Below are positions 1 through 7,471 of a stretch of DNA of 9,468 nucleotides, one piece after another. A model generated the notes under the pieces. It saw only the letters and a list, made by a program, of their open reading frames with translations, made no database searches and was not told the origin of the DNA. The position numbers were made by a program, and so were the translations under genes. Origin of the DNA: Clostridia bacterium (GTDB taxonomy: Bacteria; Bacillota; Clostridia; DUPQ01); the NCBI GenBank assembly GCA_030592355.1, contig JAUVJE010000087.1:1-9468 (forward strand). The letters are read 5' to 3'. Each line of letters opens with the position of its first letter. Within the stretch, counting starts at the first letter, position 1.

Positions 1-541
1 GATAATCCGGCACTTTGCCCAATTGTTCGACAATCTCAAAAGATGCGGTTTTCTGGCCTTCAATTCTATAGGGATTAAGGGAATTTACCAATGTCATGTT
101 GTATTTTTCAGAAATTACCCGCACAAGTTCAAGGGCTTTGTCAAAATTACCTTCTATGGGTATAACTTTTGCACCATAAATAAAAGCCTGGGCAAGTTTC
201 CCATATGCAATGTTCCCAGCCGGGATTACAACGGTGCATTTTAGATTAAATCTACCTGCATATGCCGCTGCGGATGCAGAAGTATTACCTGTCGAGGCGC
301 AGATTACACTGTCGGAACCGCTTTCGATTGCTTTGGCGATTGCCATCACCATGCCTCTGTCTTTGAAAGAACCGGTGGGATTCAAACCCTCATATTTAAA
401 GAACAAGTCAATACCCAAATTCCCTCCGATATTTACGGATGGTACCAGCGGAGTGTTGCCTTCCATTAACGTTATTATCGGTGTTTTATCATTTACCGGA
501 AGATATTTTCTGTATTTATCTATTAAACCTTTATATCTCAT
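1..541 (-). CDS. thrC: Threonine synthase, N-terminal 180 residues (cut by window edge)
   Basis: Threonine synthase converts O-phosphohomoserine to threonine with pyridoxal phosphate (PLP), the last step of threonine synthesis, in the cytoplasm. The visible residues carry the family's N-terminal signature: EGNTPLVP at about 27-34, then the PLP-binding motif NPTGSFKDRG at 54-63 with the Schiff-base lysine at K60. CASTGNTSAS at 81-90 is the phosphate-binding segment. The fold-type II pattern continues through VIPAGN (105-110) to the window edge, so the C-terminal half is missing only because the window ends. The ATG start overlaps the hom stop as ATGA, and a GGAGG ribosome binding site lies inside the last codons of hom, so translation is probably coupled. 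Identity is near certain. This appears to be the short bacterial form beginning close to the EGNTPL motif. Confidence 0.96.
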   Translation of the reverse strand, partial: MRYKGLIDKYRKYLPVNDKTPIITLMEGNTPLVPSVNIGGNLGIDLFFKYEGLNPTGSFKDRGMVMAIAKAIESGSDSVICASTGNTSASAAAYAGRFNLKCTVVIPAGNIAYGKLAQAFIYGAKVIPIEGNFDKALELVRVISEKYNMTLVNSLNPYRIEGQKTASFEIVEQLGKVPDY

Positions 542-1833
542 TCCTCGTCCTCCACTCTTATAACGCTGCCGATTTCATTAACTATATCCAGGTTAATTAT
601 TTCCTGCAGAGAATTTTGCATATTCTCTTCAACCACACTGTGTGTAATTATTACAATCTCAGCCAATTCATCATGAGCTTTTTCCTGAACAACTGAGTAG
701 ATACTAACATTATGACCTCCCAGGACTCCAGCAATTTTAGAAAGTACGCCGGGGCTGTCTTTTACACTCATTCTGAGGTAAAACTGGCTGACAGCATCCT
801 TGTGCCCGATAATTTTTCTTTCGTTGAACAATGTGTATCCATTATTGGCAATACTGTTTTCGCATATATCCTTTGCTATTGCAATAATATCCCCTATAAC
901 AGCGCTTGCCGTGGCATCCGCACCTGCACCTCTGCCATAGAGCATGATTTTCCCAGCCATGTCGCTTTCTATATATATAGCATTATATACGCCGTCAACC
1001 CTGGCAAGGGGGTGAGTATCGGGCATAAAAACAGGATTGACATGCACCTTTACACCGTTATCGATGTATTTGGCATCCGCAATGAGCTTTATACGATATC
1101 CGAGTTCAGAAGCATAACTGATATCCTCGGCCTTAATCTTGGTTATTCCCTCAATATAAACATCGTCGTATTCCACTCTCATATTGTAGGCAATGGCTGC
1201 TAAAATCGCGAGTTTTCGCCCAGGATCATATCCCATTACATCACTGTCGGGATTTCTTTCTGCATATCCTTTGTTTATAGCGTCTTGCAATGCTTCGCTG
1301 TATTCAACTCCTTCGGAATCCATCTTAGTAAGAATATAATTGGTGGTACCATTCAGGATACCCATAATGCGGTGTATTTTGTTACCGGCAAGACTTTTTT
1401 TCAACACTTCAACAATCGGAATAGCAGCACATACACTAGCCTCATAGAGAAGAACAGTTTTATTCTTTTCCGCAAGTTTAAAAAGATCATTGGCATGAAC
1501 AGCCATCATATCTTTGTTTGCAGTTACAATATGTTTTTTAAGATTAAGGGCTCTCTTAACATAGGTTAGGGCCATTTCAGTACCTCCCATAACCTCAACT
1601 ATTATATCAATGTCATCATTCAGGAAGATATCGTCCGGATTATCAGTAAGTAATTCCAGCAAATCCGAACTCACACCGGGCCTATCCTTTGTAATATCCC
1701 TCACAAGGATCTTATCCATAACAATATTGGCATTTGCTGTTTTATTTATAAATCCCCTGTTTTTTTCCAGCATCGCGGCAGTACCGCCGCCAACAGTTCC
1801 AAGCCCAATCATTCCAATTCTAATAGTTTTCAC
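538..1833 (-). CDS. hom: Homoserine dehydrogenase with C-terminal ACT domain
   Basis: Reduces L-aspartate semialdehyde to L-homoserine with NAD(P)H, the branch point towards threonine and methionine. The 431-residue length is typical of the monofunctional bacterial enzyme. The N-terminal Rossmann nucleotide loop GLGTVGGG is at 10-17 and TANK at 104-107. The catalytic domain has GILNGTTNYIL at 158-168 and the signature GYAERNPDSDV with GYDPGRKLAIL at 189-211, where K207 matches the catalytic lysine. An ACT domain starts near 351 (YLRMSVKDSPGVLSKIAG), implying feedback control by an amino acid, probably threonine as known for this family. The start is GTG at 1833, preceded at good spacing by a GGGGGTGG ribosome binding site. 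It is the first gene of a hom-thrC operon with its own promoter at 1863-1889. The signature reads RNPDSDVMGYDPGRK where many homologues have ADPTxDVxGxDAxxK; the acidic and lysine positions remain. Confidence 0.96.
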   Translation of the reverse strand: MKTIRIGMIGLGTVGGGTAAMLEKNRGFINKTANANIVMDKILVRDITKDRPGVSSDLLELLTDNPDDIFLNDDIDIIVEVMGGTEMALTYVKRALNLKKHIVTANKDMMAVHANDLFKLAEKNKTVLLYEASVCAAIPIVEVLKKSLAGNKIHRIMGILNGTTNYILTKMDSEGVEYSEALQDAINKGYAERNPDSDVMGYDPGRKLAILAAIAYNMRVEYDDVYIEGITKIKAEDISYASELGYRIKLIADAKYIDNGVKVHVNPVFMPDTHPLARVDGVYNAIYIESDMAGKIMLYGRGAGADATASAVIGDIIAIAKDICENSIANNGYTLFNERKIIGHKDAVSQFYLRMSVKDSPGVLSKIAGVLGGHNVSIYSVVQEKAHDELAEIVIITHSVVEENMQNSLQEIINLDIVNEIGSVIRVEDEE

Positions 1834-1862
1834 AACACCACCCCCATCCGGTTATTGAAATA

Positions 1863-1889
1863 ATTATACCAAAAAAACAATCATGTCGA
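1863..1889 (-). promoter_or_regulatory. Candidate sigma-A promoter for hom-thrC
   Basis: On the minus strand a perfect TATAAT -10 box (1863-1868) lies about 30 bases before the hom start. Upstream is TCGACA (1884-1889), matching TTGACA at five of six positions, with a short 15-bp spacer containing a run of seven T residues. Transcription would start near 1856 and give a leader of only about 20 nt. That leaves no room for a T-box or riboswitch. The -35 box lies in the 3' fringe of the adjacent repeat palindrome (GTCGA...TCGAC). Confidence 0.55.
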
Positions 1890-1896
1890 TAATTTT

Positions 1897-1999
1897 AAAA
1901 TTCGACTCGCTGACCCAGGGTAACAAGGTCGAAAATCGACCAGCTGACCCAGGGTGACAAGGTCGAAAATCGACCAGCTGACCCAGGATGACAAGGTCG
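1897..1999. repeat. Three-unit tandem repeat, 34-35 bp period, with palindromic cores
   Basis: Three consecutive units lie at 1897-1931, 1932-1965 and 1966-1999. The second and third are 34 bp and differ at one base (CCAGGG/CCAGGA stretch); the first is 35 bp and more diverged. The unit junctions form a perfect hairpin, GGTCGA-AAA-TCGACC, and each unit also has an ACCC-A-GGGT-like core, so several stem-loops can form. The array fills most of the gap between the URO-D-like gene and the hom promoter. No stem is followed by a T-run on the minus strand, so it is not a standard intrinsic terminator. There are no unique spacers, so it is not a CRISPR array. Function unknown. Confidence 0.9.
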
Positions 2000-2005
2000 A
2001 GTTTG

Positions 2006-2968
2006 TTATTTAAAGTTTCGGAAACTGATTTTTTCGAACTCATCAAACATGGCTTCAAGGGATTCCTCAGTGTGACCGGCTCCTCTGGGATCACCGTAAA
2101 ATTTTGCGATGAACCCTCCTTTTGTACTTCCCAGTTTTTCAAACATCTCATTGCAATAAGCCCGTATCTGGTCTGTAGTTCCATGGGCCATTGTCTGCTG
2201 AATGTCCACTGGGTTAAAAAAAGTAATTCTGCCTTTGAATCGGTCTCCAAGAAGGTCGAGTCCCATGTTCTCCTGTTGATCCATCTGTATGACATCCAAC
2301 CCAATCTCAATAAGGTCATCCAAAATCTCAACAATATACCCGCAGCTGTGCATAAGAGTATCAATGCCATTGTCATGGCAGGCTTTAAAGAGTTCCGCAT
2401 ATCTTGGCTTCCAGATTTCACGCCAGTGCTGCGGCGAAATCATCAGCGAATTCTGCAATCCCCAGTCGTCTGTAAAAATATATCCATCCACATCATGTTT
2501 GCCATAACGCTCTATCATGTAAAGACTGATATCCTTTAGAATGTCCAGAAGCATTTCAAGATTCTCACGGTCATCGTAGATATCAATCCACGTGTTTTCC
2601 AAACCGCGTATAAAATGAATTCTCTCATAAAGCGAAATCCCCATGGTGATTACATATTTATCACCACCGGCCTTCACCTTATCGCCAAATCCTTTCCACC
2701 GCCATTCTTCCGCAGGGTCGGGAATATTTAATTTATTGAAATCAGCCCAGTCTTTTAGGGGGAAATCCTTAACTTCTCCAAGCTTACAAACGCCTATATT
2801 TTCCCATATGGCGCCCCACTCATCAACCCCTGAGCGAGGCCTGTGGTCAACGCTTTTCACCAAACCGGCATAATGCATATCAATTGTATATGGTTCGCGT
2901 AAACACATGGCAAGCCGTTCCGGATTATTAAAATTTATAGTATTTTTTATTATTTCCCTGGGTGTCAC
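2006..2968 (-). CDS. URO-D superfamily protein (MtaA/CmuA-like, not HemE), function unknown
   Basis: This 320-residue protein has the uroporphyrinogen decarboxylase/cobalamin methyltransferase TIM-barrel fold. Recognisable parts are the N-terminal TPREI...NFNNPERLA (2-20), FTDDWGLQNSLMISP at 165-179, the HSCG motif (H207, C209) and a C-terminal GHTEESLEAM segment (298-307). It lacks the MRQAGR substrate-binding motif of true HemE, so haem synthesis is unlikely. The HxC pair matches the first two zinc ligands of MtaA-type methyltransferases, but the region where the third ligand cysteine is expected reads AKFYGDPRG (288-296) without cysteine. GTG at 2968 is chosen as the start because it overlaps the upstream stop as GTGA, has an AAAGGA ribosome site about 10 bases upstream, and gives the N-terminus usual for this family. 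An in-frame TTG at 2992 would add eight residues. It is the last gene of the operon. Such paralogues occur near sugar-metabolism genes, but the reaction is unknown. Confidence 0.85.
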   Translation of the reverse strand: MTPREIIKNTINFNNPERLAMCLREPYTIDMHYAGLVKSVDHRPRSGVDEWGAIWENIGVCKLGEVKDFPLKDWADFNKLNIPDPAEEWRWKGFGDKVKAGGDKYVITMGISLYERIHFIRGLENTWIDIYDDRENLEMLLDILKDISLYMIERYGKHDVDGYIFTDDWGLQNSLMISPQHWREIWKPRYAELFKACHDNGIDTLMHSCGYIVEILDDLIEIGLDVIQMDQQENMGLDLLGDRFKGRITFFNPVDIQQTMAHGTTDQIRAYCNEMFEKLGSTKGGFIAKFYGDPRGAGHTEESLEAMFDEFEKISFRNFK

Positions 2969-4233
2969 TGGAATTTTTTCCTTTCGGTCCAAAGGCCAAG
3001 GGCAGGATTGCTTATATAATAAATTTTTTCACCCTCAACGATATTCCAACCATCCGTCAGTTTGTCAGGATTGTATTTATCAGCCATTTCATCATAATCG
3101 GCATATTTAAACATAACGCCTTCTACTTCTTCTCTGGTGAGTTTCTTAACGGCATATGTTATTTCAAAACGTCCGTCGGATGACCCATGTATCAGATGCG
3201 CTGCCGCTGACAGGTTGTTCTTAAGATCTTCGTTTTGATCTACAAGCTCAAGGACTCTGGTTTTTCCGGCATATCCATACTTCCTGATAAGCACATCAAT
3301 TTCATCATCTTCACCGAATTTATGAACCCCGGGAGCCAGTATAATTAACTCGCCATCGTCGGCAATTGCCATCCTGGTCCTATAAATCGCCTTATTACCT
3401 AACCATGTGCTCTTGAATTCTTTCCCGGTGAGATAGACTACCATTTTTGCAGGTGCTTCATCCAGATAATTTAAATTCACTTTCTGACTCAGTGCAACGG
3501 CACTTTCAAAAATCTCCCTTTTACGGCCAATGAAAAGACCATGTATATCCACATCATCGCCGACAGCGGTCGTGACGGTCAGGAAATACAGAATAGGCAG
3601 ATTCTTAATGAAATTTTCCTCGGCATAGTCAAAAACTTTTCTTACCGGACTAAAGTCCCTGCCCATCATCCTTTCCATGCCGTAGGACGCACCAAGCATA
3701 TGGGACTTGCTTATAATTTGGCTACCGCCGCATCCGACAAGTATATTCTTGCTATAATTTGCCATCCCCACCACTTCATGCGGTACAATCTGGCCTATGG
3801 AAATAATCAGGTCATAACTGCCGTCTTGAATTAATTTGTTAATTTCCACCGGAATACTTTGGTTAACAAGCCCTTCTGACACTTCATTTACAAAAGATGC
3901 GGGAACCTCGCCTATTTTCACTACATCGGTCTTCCAGTTATGCTCAATGAATAAATCGAAGGGAATATCCCCAAACATCTCACTGCACTCTTCCTCGGTC
4001 ATGGGATCATGGGTGCCGAGGGCAGGCAGAATATCTATCTTGCACGTATCCTTGAGTTTATTGTAGTAAATCTCCGTTATCATCCCAGCCATGGAATGAA
4101 ACCGTGTGAAATCCGGCGGTATTAACAGGATTTTTTTAAGATTTTTTCCACGAATGGTCTTTTCCACAGATTCTTCAATCTGCATAAGGTCCAATGGTTC
4201 ACCGTTAGGGTTTTGAACTATTATACTTCTCAT
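2965..4233 (-). CDS. LarA-family nickel-pincer 2-hydroxyacid racemase/epimerase homologue (DUF2088)
   Basis: A 422-residue homologue of LarA, which racemises lactate through a covalently bound nickel-pincer nucleotide (NPN) and a transient hydride transfer. The N-terminal domain has PDFTR (D41, R44; LarA DxTR motif) and GTHDPMTEEE with H75 matching LarA H108. H152, K162 and H178 have exactly the spacing of LarA H174, K184 (cofactor attachment) and H200 (nickel ligand): 10 and 16 residues apart. The NPN site and both catalytic histidines therefore appear intact. The substrate is probably not lactate. The gene lies 12 bp after an UxuB-type mannonate oxidoreductase in an operon with 6-phosphogluconate dehydrogenase, so C2 epimerisation of a sugar acid (gluconate/mannonate) is a reasonable inference. 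LarA relatives with other 2-hydroxyacid substrates are known. ATG start with AGGAGGGAAGT in front. The cofactor synthesis genes larB, larC and larE are not in the window. Confidence 0.88.
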   Translation of the reverse strand: MRSIIVQNPNGEPLDLMQIEESVEKTIRGKNLKKILLIPPDFTRFHSMAGMITEIYYNKLKDTCKIDILPALGTHDPMTEEECSEMFGDIPFDLFIEHNWKTDVVKIGEVPASFVNEVSEGLVNQSIPVEINKLIQDGSYDLIISIGQIVPHEVVGMANYSKNILVGCGGSQIISKSHMLGASYGMERMMGRDFSPVRKVFDYAEENFIKNLPILYFLTVTTAVGDDVDIHGLFIGRKREIFESAVALSQKVNLNYLDEAPAKMVVYLTGKEFKSTWLGNKAIYRTRMAIADDGELIILAPGVHKFGEDDEIDVLIRKYGYAGKTRVLELVDQNEDLKNNLSAAAHLIHGSSDGRFEITYAVKKLTREEVEGVMFKYADYDEMADKYNPDKLTDGWNIVEGEKIYYISNPALGLWTERKKFQ

Positions 4234-4245
4234 ACTTCCCTCCTG

Positions 4246-5097
4246 CTATACTCCTGAGAACGCTGAAAATCCACCGTCTACAGGTATTACGGTACCATTC
4301 ACAAACCCGGATGCGCCTTCGTCAACAAGCCACAATAGCGTACCAATAAGTTCATCCGGGGTTCCGAACCTGCCCATGGGCGTCTGCCCGAGGATTTTAC
4401 CCGCTCTTGCCGTATAAGAACCGTCTTCATTGGTTAAAAGACTTCTGTTCTGGTCCGTGAGAAAAAATCCCGGTGCAATTGCGTTTACCCTGATGCCGAC
4501 ACCGGACATATGCACAGCCAGCCATTTTGTGAAATTTGATACCGCGGCTTTTGCCCCGCTGTAAGCGGGAATTTTAGTCAGGGGCGTGAATGCATTCATA
4601 CTGGATATATTAATAATGACCGCACCGGGTTTATTTATCATATCCCTTGAGAAAATTTGTGTGGGAAGCAGTGTTCCTATGAAATTCAGATTAAACACAA
4701 ACTGTATTCCGTCAGGATCCAAGTCAAAAAACGTGGTCAGCCCCTCTTTTTTAAGATCCTCTTCTTTTAGAATTTCATTGGATGTCGTCCCCTTGGGATG
4801 ATTGCCCCCTGCTCCATTCAGCAGTATATCGCATGTTCCGAATTTTTCATTAATTACAAGCCTTGCCGCCTGGAGACTGTCTCTTTTTAAAACATTTGCC
4901 TCAACGCCAATCGCAGTTCCGCCTGAATTATTTATTTCATCGGCAACTTTTTGTGCACTTTCGATTCTTAAGTCAAGAACTGCCACTTTTGCACCATTTG
5001 CGGCCAGAGCTTTGGAAAAAGCACCGCAAAGAACTCCTCCGCCTCCTGTCACGACACATACTTTGTCTTTCAAATCAATTTTAAAAGGTGTTTTCAT
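4246..5097 (-). CDS. uxuB: SDR oxidoreductase, UxuB-type D-mannonate/D-fructuronate oxidoreductase
   Basis: A 283-residue classical short-chain dehydrogenase. The cofactor loop TGGGGVLCG is at 17-25, NGAGG at 94-98, the catalytic serine at S166 (NISSMNAF), and the YxxxK pair at Y179 and K183. It ends with VDGGFSAFSGV. Three features mark the UxuB/YjmF branch, which reduces D-fructuronate to D-mannonate with NAD(P)H: the NHPKGTTSNE stretch after NGAGG with a following insertion (about 99-128), FFDLDPDGIQFVFNLNFIGTL (123-143), and APGFFLTDQNRSLL (208-221). D42 after the second strand (VLDLR) suggests preference for NAD(H). A GGAGAAAAATT ribosome site lies in the 11-bp gap after gnd. No mannonate dehydratase (UxuA) or uronate isomerase (UxaC) is nearby, which is unusual for uxuB. 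A related acid such as gluconate or another hexonate is a possible alternative substrate. Confidence 0.85.
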   Translation of the reverse strand: MKTPFKIDLKDKVCVVTGGGGVLCGAFSKALAANGAKVAVLDLRIESAQKVADEINNSGGTAIGVEANVLKRDSLQAARLVINEKFGTCDILLNGAGGNHPKGTTSNEILKEEDLKKEGLTTFFDLDPDGIQFVFNLNFIGTLLPTQIFSRDMINKPGAVIINISSMNAFTPLTKIPAYSGAKAAVSNFTKWLAVHMSGVGIRVNAIAPGFFLTDQNRSLLTNEDGSYTARAGKILGQTPMGRFGTPDELIGTLLWLVDEGASGFVNGTVIPVDGGFSAFSGV

Positions 5098-5108
5098 AAT
5101 TTTTCTCC

Positions 5109-6560
5109 TTATACATCATAGGTGGATGCCGAGGTTTCACCACCGCGCCCCGTCCAGTTGGTGTGGTGAAAATTGCCACGTTCATCATCTATTCGCTCAT
5201 ATGTGTGAGCTCCGAAATAATCTCTTTGCGCCTGAAGTAAATTGGCGGGAAGCTTTTCTGTTCTATAACCGTCATAATATGACAAAGCGGCCGACAGAGC
5301 CGGAATACTTATGCCGTTCATAGCTGCTCCGGCGACTACGCGTCTGAGGCTCATCTGGCATTTTTCTGCTTTATCTGTAAAGAACGGATCTAAAAACAGG
5401 TTGGGAAGATCCGGATTGCTGTCAAAGGCATCCTTGATTTTGCCGAGGAAGACTGATCTGATTATGCAGCCGCCCCGCCACATCAAGGCTATGTCGCCGT
5501 AATTGAGTTTCCACCCGTATGACGATGCAGCAGCTTTCAGAAGCGTATATCCCTGCGCATAAGAAACTATCTTTGCTAAATACAAAGCGTTTTTCAAATC
5601 ATCCAGATACATCTTAATATCATCATTGAACGTTGTTTCAGGACCGACAAGGACCTTTGAAGCTTCAACTCTTTCTTCTTTCATGGCACTAAGGCACCGT
5701 GCAAATACGGCTTCAGCAATCAAGGTAAGCGGAACGCCTTCGGACAATGCGGAAATACCGGTCCACTTTCCCGTTCCTTTCTGTCCTGCCGTATCAAGAA
5801 TCTTTTCAACCAGGGGAGAACCGTCCTCGTCTTTATACTCAAGTATATCCCTTGTAATTTCAATTAGGTACGAATCCAGGTCTCCTTCATTCCACTCTTT
5901 AAATACTCCATGCATTTCATCTGCATCCATTCCCACAAGAACCTTCATCAGCTGGTAGGTTTCGCATATAAGCTGCATATCTCCATATTCAATTCCGTTG
6001 TGAACCATTTTAACGAAATGACCTGCGCCGTTGTCCCCCACCCAATCACAGCAAGGAGAGTCGTCTTCCATTTTTGCGGCAATAGCCTGGAAAATATCTT
6101 TCACATGCGGCCATGCTTCTTTTGAACCGCCGGGCATGATACTCGGTCCCTTTAGAGCCCCTTCTTCTCCACCGGATACACCGGTGCCAATATACAAAAG
6201 ACCGTTTTCTTCAACTTTAGCTGTCCTTCTTATAGTATCGTTATAATTCGAGTTACCACCGTCGATAATTATATCGCCTTTATCCAGCAATGGAATCAGG
6301 TTGTCGATAATGGTGTCTACGGCATTTCCGGCTTTGACCATCATCATAACCTTGCGGGGTTTTTTAAGCTGCCCGACTAATTCGGCAAGGGTAAATGCGC
6401 CTGAAATATTCTTTTTCGCAGCTCTTCCTTCTATAAACCTTGTTACCTTTTCAATTGTTCTGTTGTAAACAACAACTGAAAACCCTTTGCTTTCCATATT
6501 AAGGACAAGGTTCTCTCCCATTACAGCAAGGCCTATAAGACCGATATCGTGTTTTTTCAT
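5109..6560 (-). CDS. gnd: 6-phosphogluconate dehydrogenase, decarboxylating
   Basis: Oxidatively decarboxylates 6-phosphogluconate to ribulose 5-phosphate and CO2, producing NADPH, in the pentose phosphate pathway. The 483 residues match the long homodimeric family. The Rossmann loop GLAVMGENL is at 10-18, with NRT (33-35) after the second strand as in NADP-dependent enzymes. Substrate and catalytic residues are present: GGNS with N102, SGGEEGA at 129-135, KMVHNGIEYGD at 184-194 (general base K184, E191), GQKGTGKWT at 259-267, and R446 and H452 near the C-terminus, which close the partner subunit's active site. The enzyme should be fully functional. The ATG start has AGGAGGAAAATC before it, 10 bp after the HAD gene. 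No glucose-6-phosphate dehydrogenase or gluconokinase gene is in the window, so the source of 6-phosphogluconate is not shown. The company of two sugar-acid enzymes suggests gluconate rather than glucose 6-phosphate as origin. Confidence 0.97.
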   Translation of the reverse strand: MKKHDIGLIGLAVMGENLVLNMESKGFSVVVYNRTIEKVTRFIEGRAAKKNISGAFTLAELVGQLKKPRKVMMMVKAGNAVDTIIDNLIPLLDKGDIIIDGGNSNYNDTIRRTAKVEENGLLYIGTGVSGGEEGALKGPSIMPGGSKEAWPHVKDIFQAIAAKMEDDSPCCDWVGDNGAGHFVKMVHNGIEYGDMQLICETYQLMKVLVGMDADEMHGVFKEWNEGDLDSYLIEITRDILEYKDEDGSPLVEKILDTAGQKGTGKWTGISALSEGVPLTLIAEAVFARCLSAMKEERVEASKVLVGPETTFNDDIKMYLDDLKNALYLAKIVSYAQGYTLLKAAASSYGWKLNYGDIALMWRGGCIIRSVFLGKIKDAFDSNPDLPNLFLDPFFTDKAEKCQMSLRRVVAGAAMNGISIPALSAALSYYDGYRTEKLPANLLQAQRDYFGAHTYERIDDERGNFHHTNWTGRGGETSASTYDV

Positions 6561-6570
6561 GATTTTCCTC

Positions 6571-7458
6571 CTATTTTTTCCACGGCGGTGTGTCCGGCAG
6601 ATATGTATCGAACTCCGCTATCAATGCGTTTTCATATTCACCATTATATGTTCCGGCAATAAACCGGTCGTATGCCTCTGTTAAAAAACGTTTCCATGAT
6701 GCTTCTTCATTCCCCGGATTAATCGGGTAAAACAGCAGACCGTTTGCCTTTGCAGCTTTCAGGTCGCCGGGGGCATCGCCAATCATAAGCATCTTATCTT
6801 TTCCATACCCCTTTTCGAGTGCAATTGCAAGATGTTCTTTTTTAGGTCCCATTTCTTGTCCTGCAATCACTTTAACATATTTATCAATATCATGTTCATT
6901 CCACTCCCGGTTCAACGCTTCATTAGGCGTGGCAGAAACCACTATGACATCGCACTGTTTTTTCATTTTATCAAGGCTGTCCCTAAGATATGGGAAAGGC
7001 GGTACATTACGCACCATGTGAGTTACCGTATCATTTACAGCCATTGACCATTTGAGAGTTTTATCCATGAGCGGAGTGGGATTTGACGCCACCCTTGCCT
7101 TAAGCGCTGGATTTCCAAGCTTAGTCTCGGTTGCCGCCCAGTCTCGCAATTCCTGTATATCAGGTGCTTTAAATCCTCTGTCAAGGCATTCTTTTCGTTC
7201 GGACAATAAATCAATTACACTAATAAGCGCCGGGAACCTATTGATTCCGCGCCATTTCGAGTATAAATTTACAAATTCTGCCGCTTCCCTGGCATATTTT
7301 GATACAGGCTGCAGGTCCCAGTAGTTTATTATGTTTGGTGTAAAACACTCCTTATGCTTGATTTCCATCGTATCAAATGCACATCCGTCGCTGTCAATTC
7401 CTATGAAAAAATCATGTTCCTTTTTCATGTTGTATAATTTCTGTGCGGGGTTTGTCAT
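6571..7458 (-). CDS. HAD-superfamily hydrolase, substrate unknown
   Basis: A 295-residue HAD-fold protein, probably a phosphatase. The four motifs are visible: I, GIDSDGCAFDT, with nucleophile D22 and acid/base D24; II, VVVSAT with S175; III, a lysine in GPKKEHL (K206/K207); IV, IGDAPGD with D228 and D232. A cap of about 130 residues lies between motifs I and II, longer than in small HAD phosphatases. It contains the aromatic/basic stretch FVNLYSKWRGINRFPAL (62-78). The start is ATG at 7458, preceded by AAAGGAGATATTTA. An in-frame TTG further upstream would extend the protein into the phosphofructokinase gene and has no good ribosome site. It begins 13 bp after the pfp stop, so the two genes are probably coupled. 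The role may be removal of phosphate from a sugar phosphate or pathway by-product, but no specific substrate can be read from the sequence. Confidence 0.85.
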   Translation of the reverse strand: MTNPAQKLYNMKKEHDFFIGIDSDGCAFDTMEIKHKECFTPNIINYWDLQPVSKYAREAAEFVNLYSKWRGINRFPALISVIDLLSERKECLDRGFKAPDIQELRDWAATETKLGNPALKARVASNPTPLMDKTLKWSMAVNDTVTHMVRNVPPFPYLRDSLDKMKKQCDVIVVSATPNEALNREWNEHDIDKYVKVIAGQEMGPKKEHLAIALEKGYGKDKMLMIGDAPGDLKAAKANGLLFYPINPGNEEASWKRFLTEAYDRFIAGTYNGEYENALIAEFDTYLPDTPPWKK

Positions 7459-7471
7459 TAAATATCTCCTT

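Noticed and set aside
1834..1900. T-box or threonine attenuator before hom
   Set aside because: The likely transcription start leaves only about 20 nt of leader, with no T-box sequence or leader peptide.
1897..1999. Possible CRISPR array
   Set aside because: The 34-bp units abut directly with no variable spacers, and no cas genes are present.
1900..2005. Intrinsic terminator after the URO-D-like gene
   Set aside because: Stable stems are present, but none is followed by a T-run on the minus strand.
1864..2539. Long frames across the tandem repeat and the URO-D-like gene (minus 1864-2421, plus 1988-2539)
   Set aside because: They overlap a well-supported gene in another frame, lack ribosome binding sites, and their translations show no domain.
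2006..2968. HemE uroporphyrinogen decarboxylase
   Set aside because: The N-terminal MRQAGR motif is missing and no haem-pathway gene is nearby; it belongs to the URO-D-like paralogues.
4802..5323. 173-codon plus-strand frame across the uxuB/gnd junction
   Set aside because: It is antisense to two clear enzymes and is explained by their codon pattern.
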